Positions 6,025-6,632 of a DNA stretch of 6,632 nt are shown here, piece by piece. Below the pieces are notes generated by a model. The model was not told the origin of the DNA, did no database searches, and saw only the letters and a list, made by a program, of their open reading frames with translations. Position 1 is the stretch's first letter. Each line of letters opens with the position of its first letter. A program made the position numbers and the translations under genes. The DNA is from OMSK01 sp902492995 (lineage in GTDB: Bacteria > Bacillota_I > Bacilli_A > RF39 > UBA660), in contig CABUNR010000043.1 in assembly GCA_902492995.1 (NCBI GenBank), positions 1 through 6,632 of the forward strand, read 5' to 3'.

Positions 6025-6508
6025 ATCTTTTTATCTTTTGTTTTGGTCTATTAATTAATTCTTTTAATGACTCATATGTACATATTTTATTTTTATAGTA
6101 TATTTGTCCAGTAATATATTCTAATGATTTTAATTTATTTATATCATCTAAACCACAAAGATTTGCATTTCCCCATATTACTTTTATATTTTTTAACCAA
6201 TTATCATCCATAACGGCACTATATGTAAAATCATTGGCATAATATTTTGTATTTCCTTTTAATTCAATTAAATCATCTAAACTTGCAGCAACATTTTCTG
6301 TACCACATTTAAATATTTTAGCCATTTTTTTTCTTCTTGTTTTATTTTCCTTTTCTTCTACTATTAAGCCTTTAATTACTAATATTTCAGCTTTTAAATT
6401 ATTTAATTTATTTTTAGATTCACTTAAATAAGCAATTTTATCAGCATATTTTTCTATCTTTGATTCTCTATATAATTCATTTAATTTTACTTCTACACTT
6501 TTTTCCAT
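6023..6508 (-). CDS. Uncharacterised coiled-coil protein with three LRR-like repeats
   Basis: This 161-aa protein has no recognised family. Residues ~1-62 are charged and helical with Leu/Ile spacing that suggests a coiled coil, ending in a basic patch (TRRKK). The C-terminal half holds three copies of a degenerate pattern, L-x-x-[LI]-x-x-[LI]-x-G: L77/L80/L83/G85, L105/I108/I111/G113 and L126/L129/I132/G134. These are 28 and 21 residues apart, as in short leucine-rich or related solenoid repeats that bind proteins. Cysteines are C68, C118 and C143. There is no signal peptide or membrane segment. It is the first gene of a three-gene operon before a cysteine hydrolase and a phospholipase C family protein, so it might be a partner or regulator of them (inference). 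ATG 6508 is chosen because AAGGAGG lies five bases upstream and the longer frame begins inside the -35 box. An internal ATG at 6325 follows an A8 run and lacks a good SD. Confidence 0.75.
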   Translation of the reverse strand: MEKSVEVKLNELYRESKIEKYADKIAYLSESKNKLNNLKAEILVIKGLIVEEKENKTRRKKMAKIFKCGTENVAASLDDLIELKGNTKYYANDFTYSAVMDDNWLKNIKVIWGNANLCGLDDINKLKSLEYITGQIYYKNKICTYESLKELINRPKQKIKR

Positions 6509-6513
6509 AAAGT

Positions 6514-6520
6514 CCTCCTT
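6514..6520 (-). promoter_or_regulatory. Consensus Shine-Dalgarno of the first operon gene
   Basis: AAGGAGG followed by ACTTT and ATG 6508 is a full-strength SD at ideal spacing. If the longer frame were read, these bases would encode Lys-Lys-Glu-Asp, a typical sign of an over-extended start. Confidence 0.9.
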
Positions 6521-6533
6521 TTTATAGATAGGT

Positions 6534-6562
6534 ATTCTAACACTAAAAAATGTTTTTGTCAA
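6534..6562 (-). promoter_or_regulatory. Near-consensus sigma-A promoter of the three-gene operon
   Basis: The minus strand reads TTGACA (6562-6557, perfect -35), a 17-base spacer, then TAGAAT (6539-6534, five of six), with TG one base before the -10 as an extended -10. The start of transcription should be near 6527, giving a leader of about 19 bases that holds the SD. The 10-base palindrome CAAATATTTG (6560-6569) touches the -35 box and could be a regulator site. Confidence 0.85.
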
Positions 6563-6604
6563 ATATTTGTTCGTTATGATAGTGTAAAATGGTTTGGGGA
6601 AGAA

Positions 6605-6630
6605 GTATACAAAAAGGAAGACCCTTGATA
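6605..6630 (-). terminator. Possible terminator of a gene upstream of the window
   Basis: The minus strand reads AAGGGTCTTCCTTTTTG, where AAGG and CCTT can pair (4-5 bp) over a short loop and are followed by five U. It would close a transcript entering from beyond the right edge. The stem is short and the flanking sequence is cut off, so this is tentative. Positions 6563-6604 show no other clear signal. Confidence 0.25.
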
Positions 6631-6632
6631 AA

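Noticed and set aside
6589..6632. Plus-strand frame beginning MVWGRSIQKG and open to the right edge, possibly a divergent gene
   Set aside because: Only 14 codons, no SD before the ATG and no convincing plus-strand promoter; the edge prevents a test.
6563..6632. Minus-strand frames open from the right edge into the promoter region, which could be the tail of an upstream gene
   Set aside because: Two frames are open but neither shows a family motif, and one would end only inside the promoter spacer; more likely non-coding.

Overview
The window is strongly AT-rich. All recognisable genes read from the minus strand and are closely packed, with canonical Shine-Dalgarno (SD) sequences complementary to the Gram-positive anti-SD, sigma-A-like promoters, U-tailed terminators and TGG tryptophan codons. 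This fits a low-GC Bacillota (Firmicutes) chromosome using the standard bacterial code. The pilin domain combination and the kinase sequence style resemble uncultured gut Bacilli/Clostridia, but that is inference and no species can be named. I found no tRNA, rRNA, CRISPR array, transposase or integrase.

In the direction of transcription (high to low coordinates) there are three units. Unit 1 (6562 to about 4387) has a near-consensus promoter and three tightly spaced genes. They encode a 161-aa coiled-coil protein with three LRR-like repeats, a permuted NlpC/P60-type (YiiX/YebB-like) cysteine hydrolase, and a zinc-dependent phospholipase C family protein. The unit ends in an AT-only hairpin terminator. 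None of the three has an obvious signal peptide.

Unit 2 (about 4377 to 1700) encodes a 7-TM hybrid histidine kinase with a C-terminal receiver, then an Hpt-receiver protein. Together they hold all four phosphorelay sites (His-Asp-His-Asp) but no DNA-binding or enzymatic output domain. Both genes are preceded by the same 14-base extended -10 element. The unit ends in a clear hairpin plus U-tract that overlaps the last stop codon.

Unit 3 (about 1690 to 59) is a single gene for an unusual 510-aa pilin-like surface protein. It has a prepilin signal, a carboxypeptidase-regulatory-like beta-sandwich and a large glycine-rich C-terminal domain. Its leader crosses a G7 tract whose gain or loss of one base would end translation within a few codons. 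A weak terminator follows, and a possible new gene starts at the window edge.

Three of the longest possible reading frames start too early. Sequence signals place the starts at 6508 (the upstream TTG is part of the -35 box), 2497 and probably 6010. The most noteworthy items are the possibly phase-variable composite pilin, the self-contained phosphorelay beside it with no visible output, and the uncharacterised operon of two putative hydrolases with a repeat protein.
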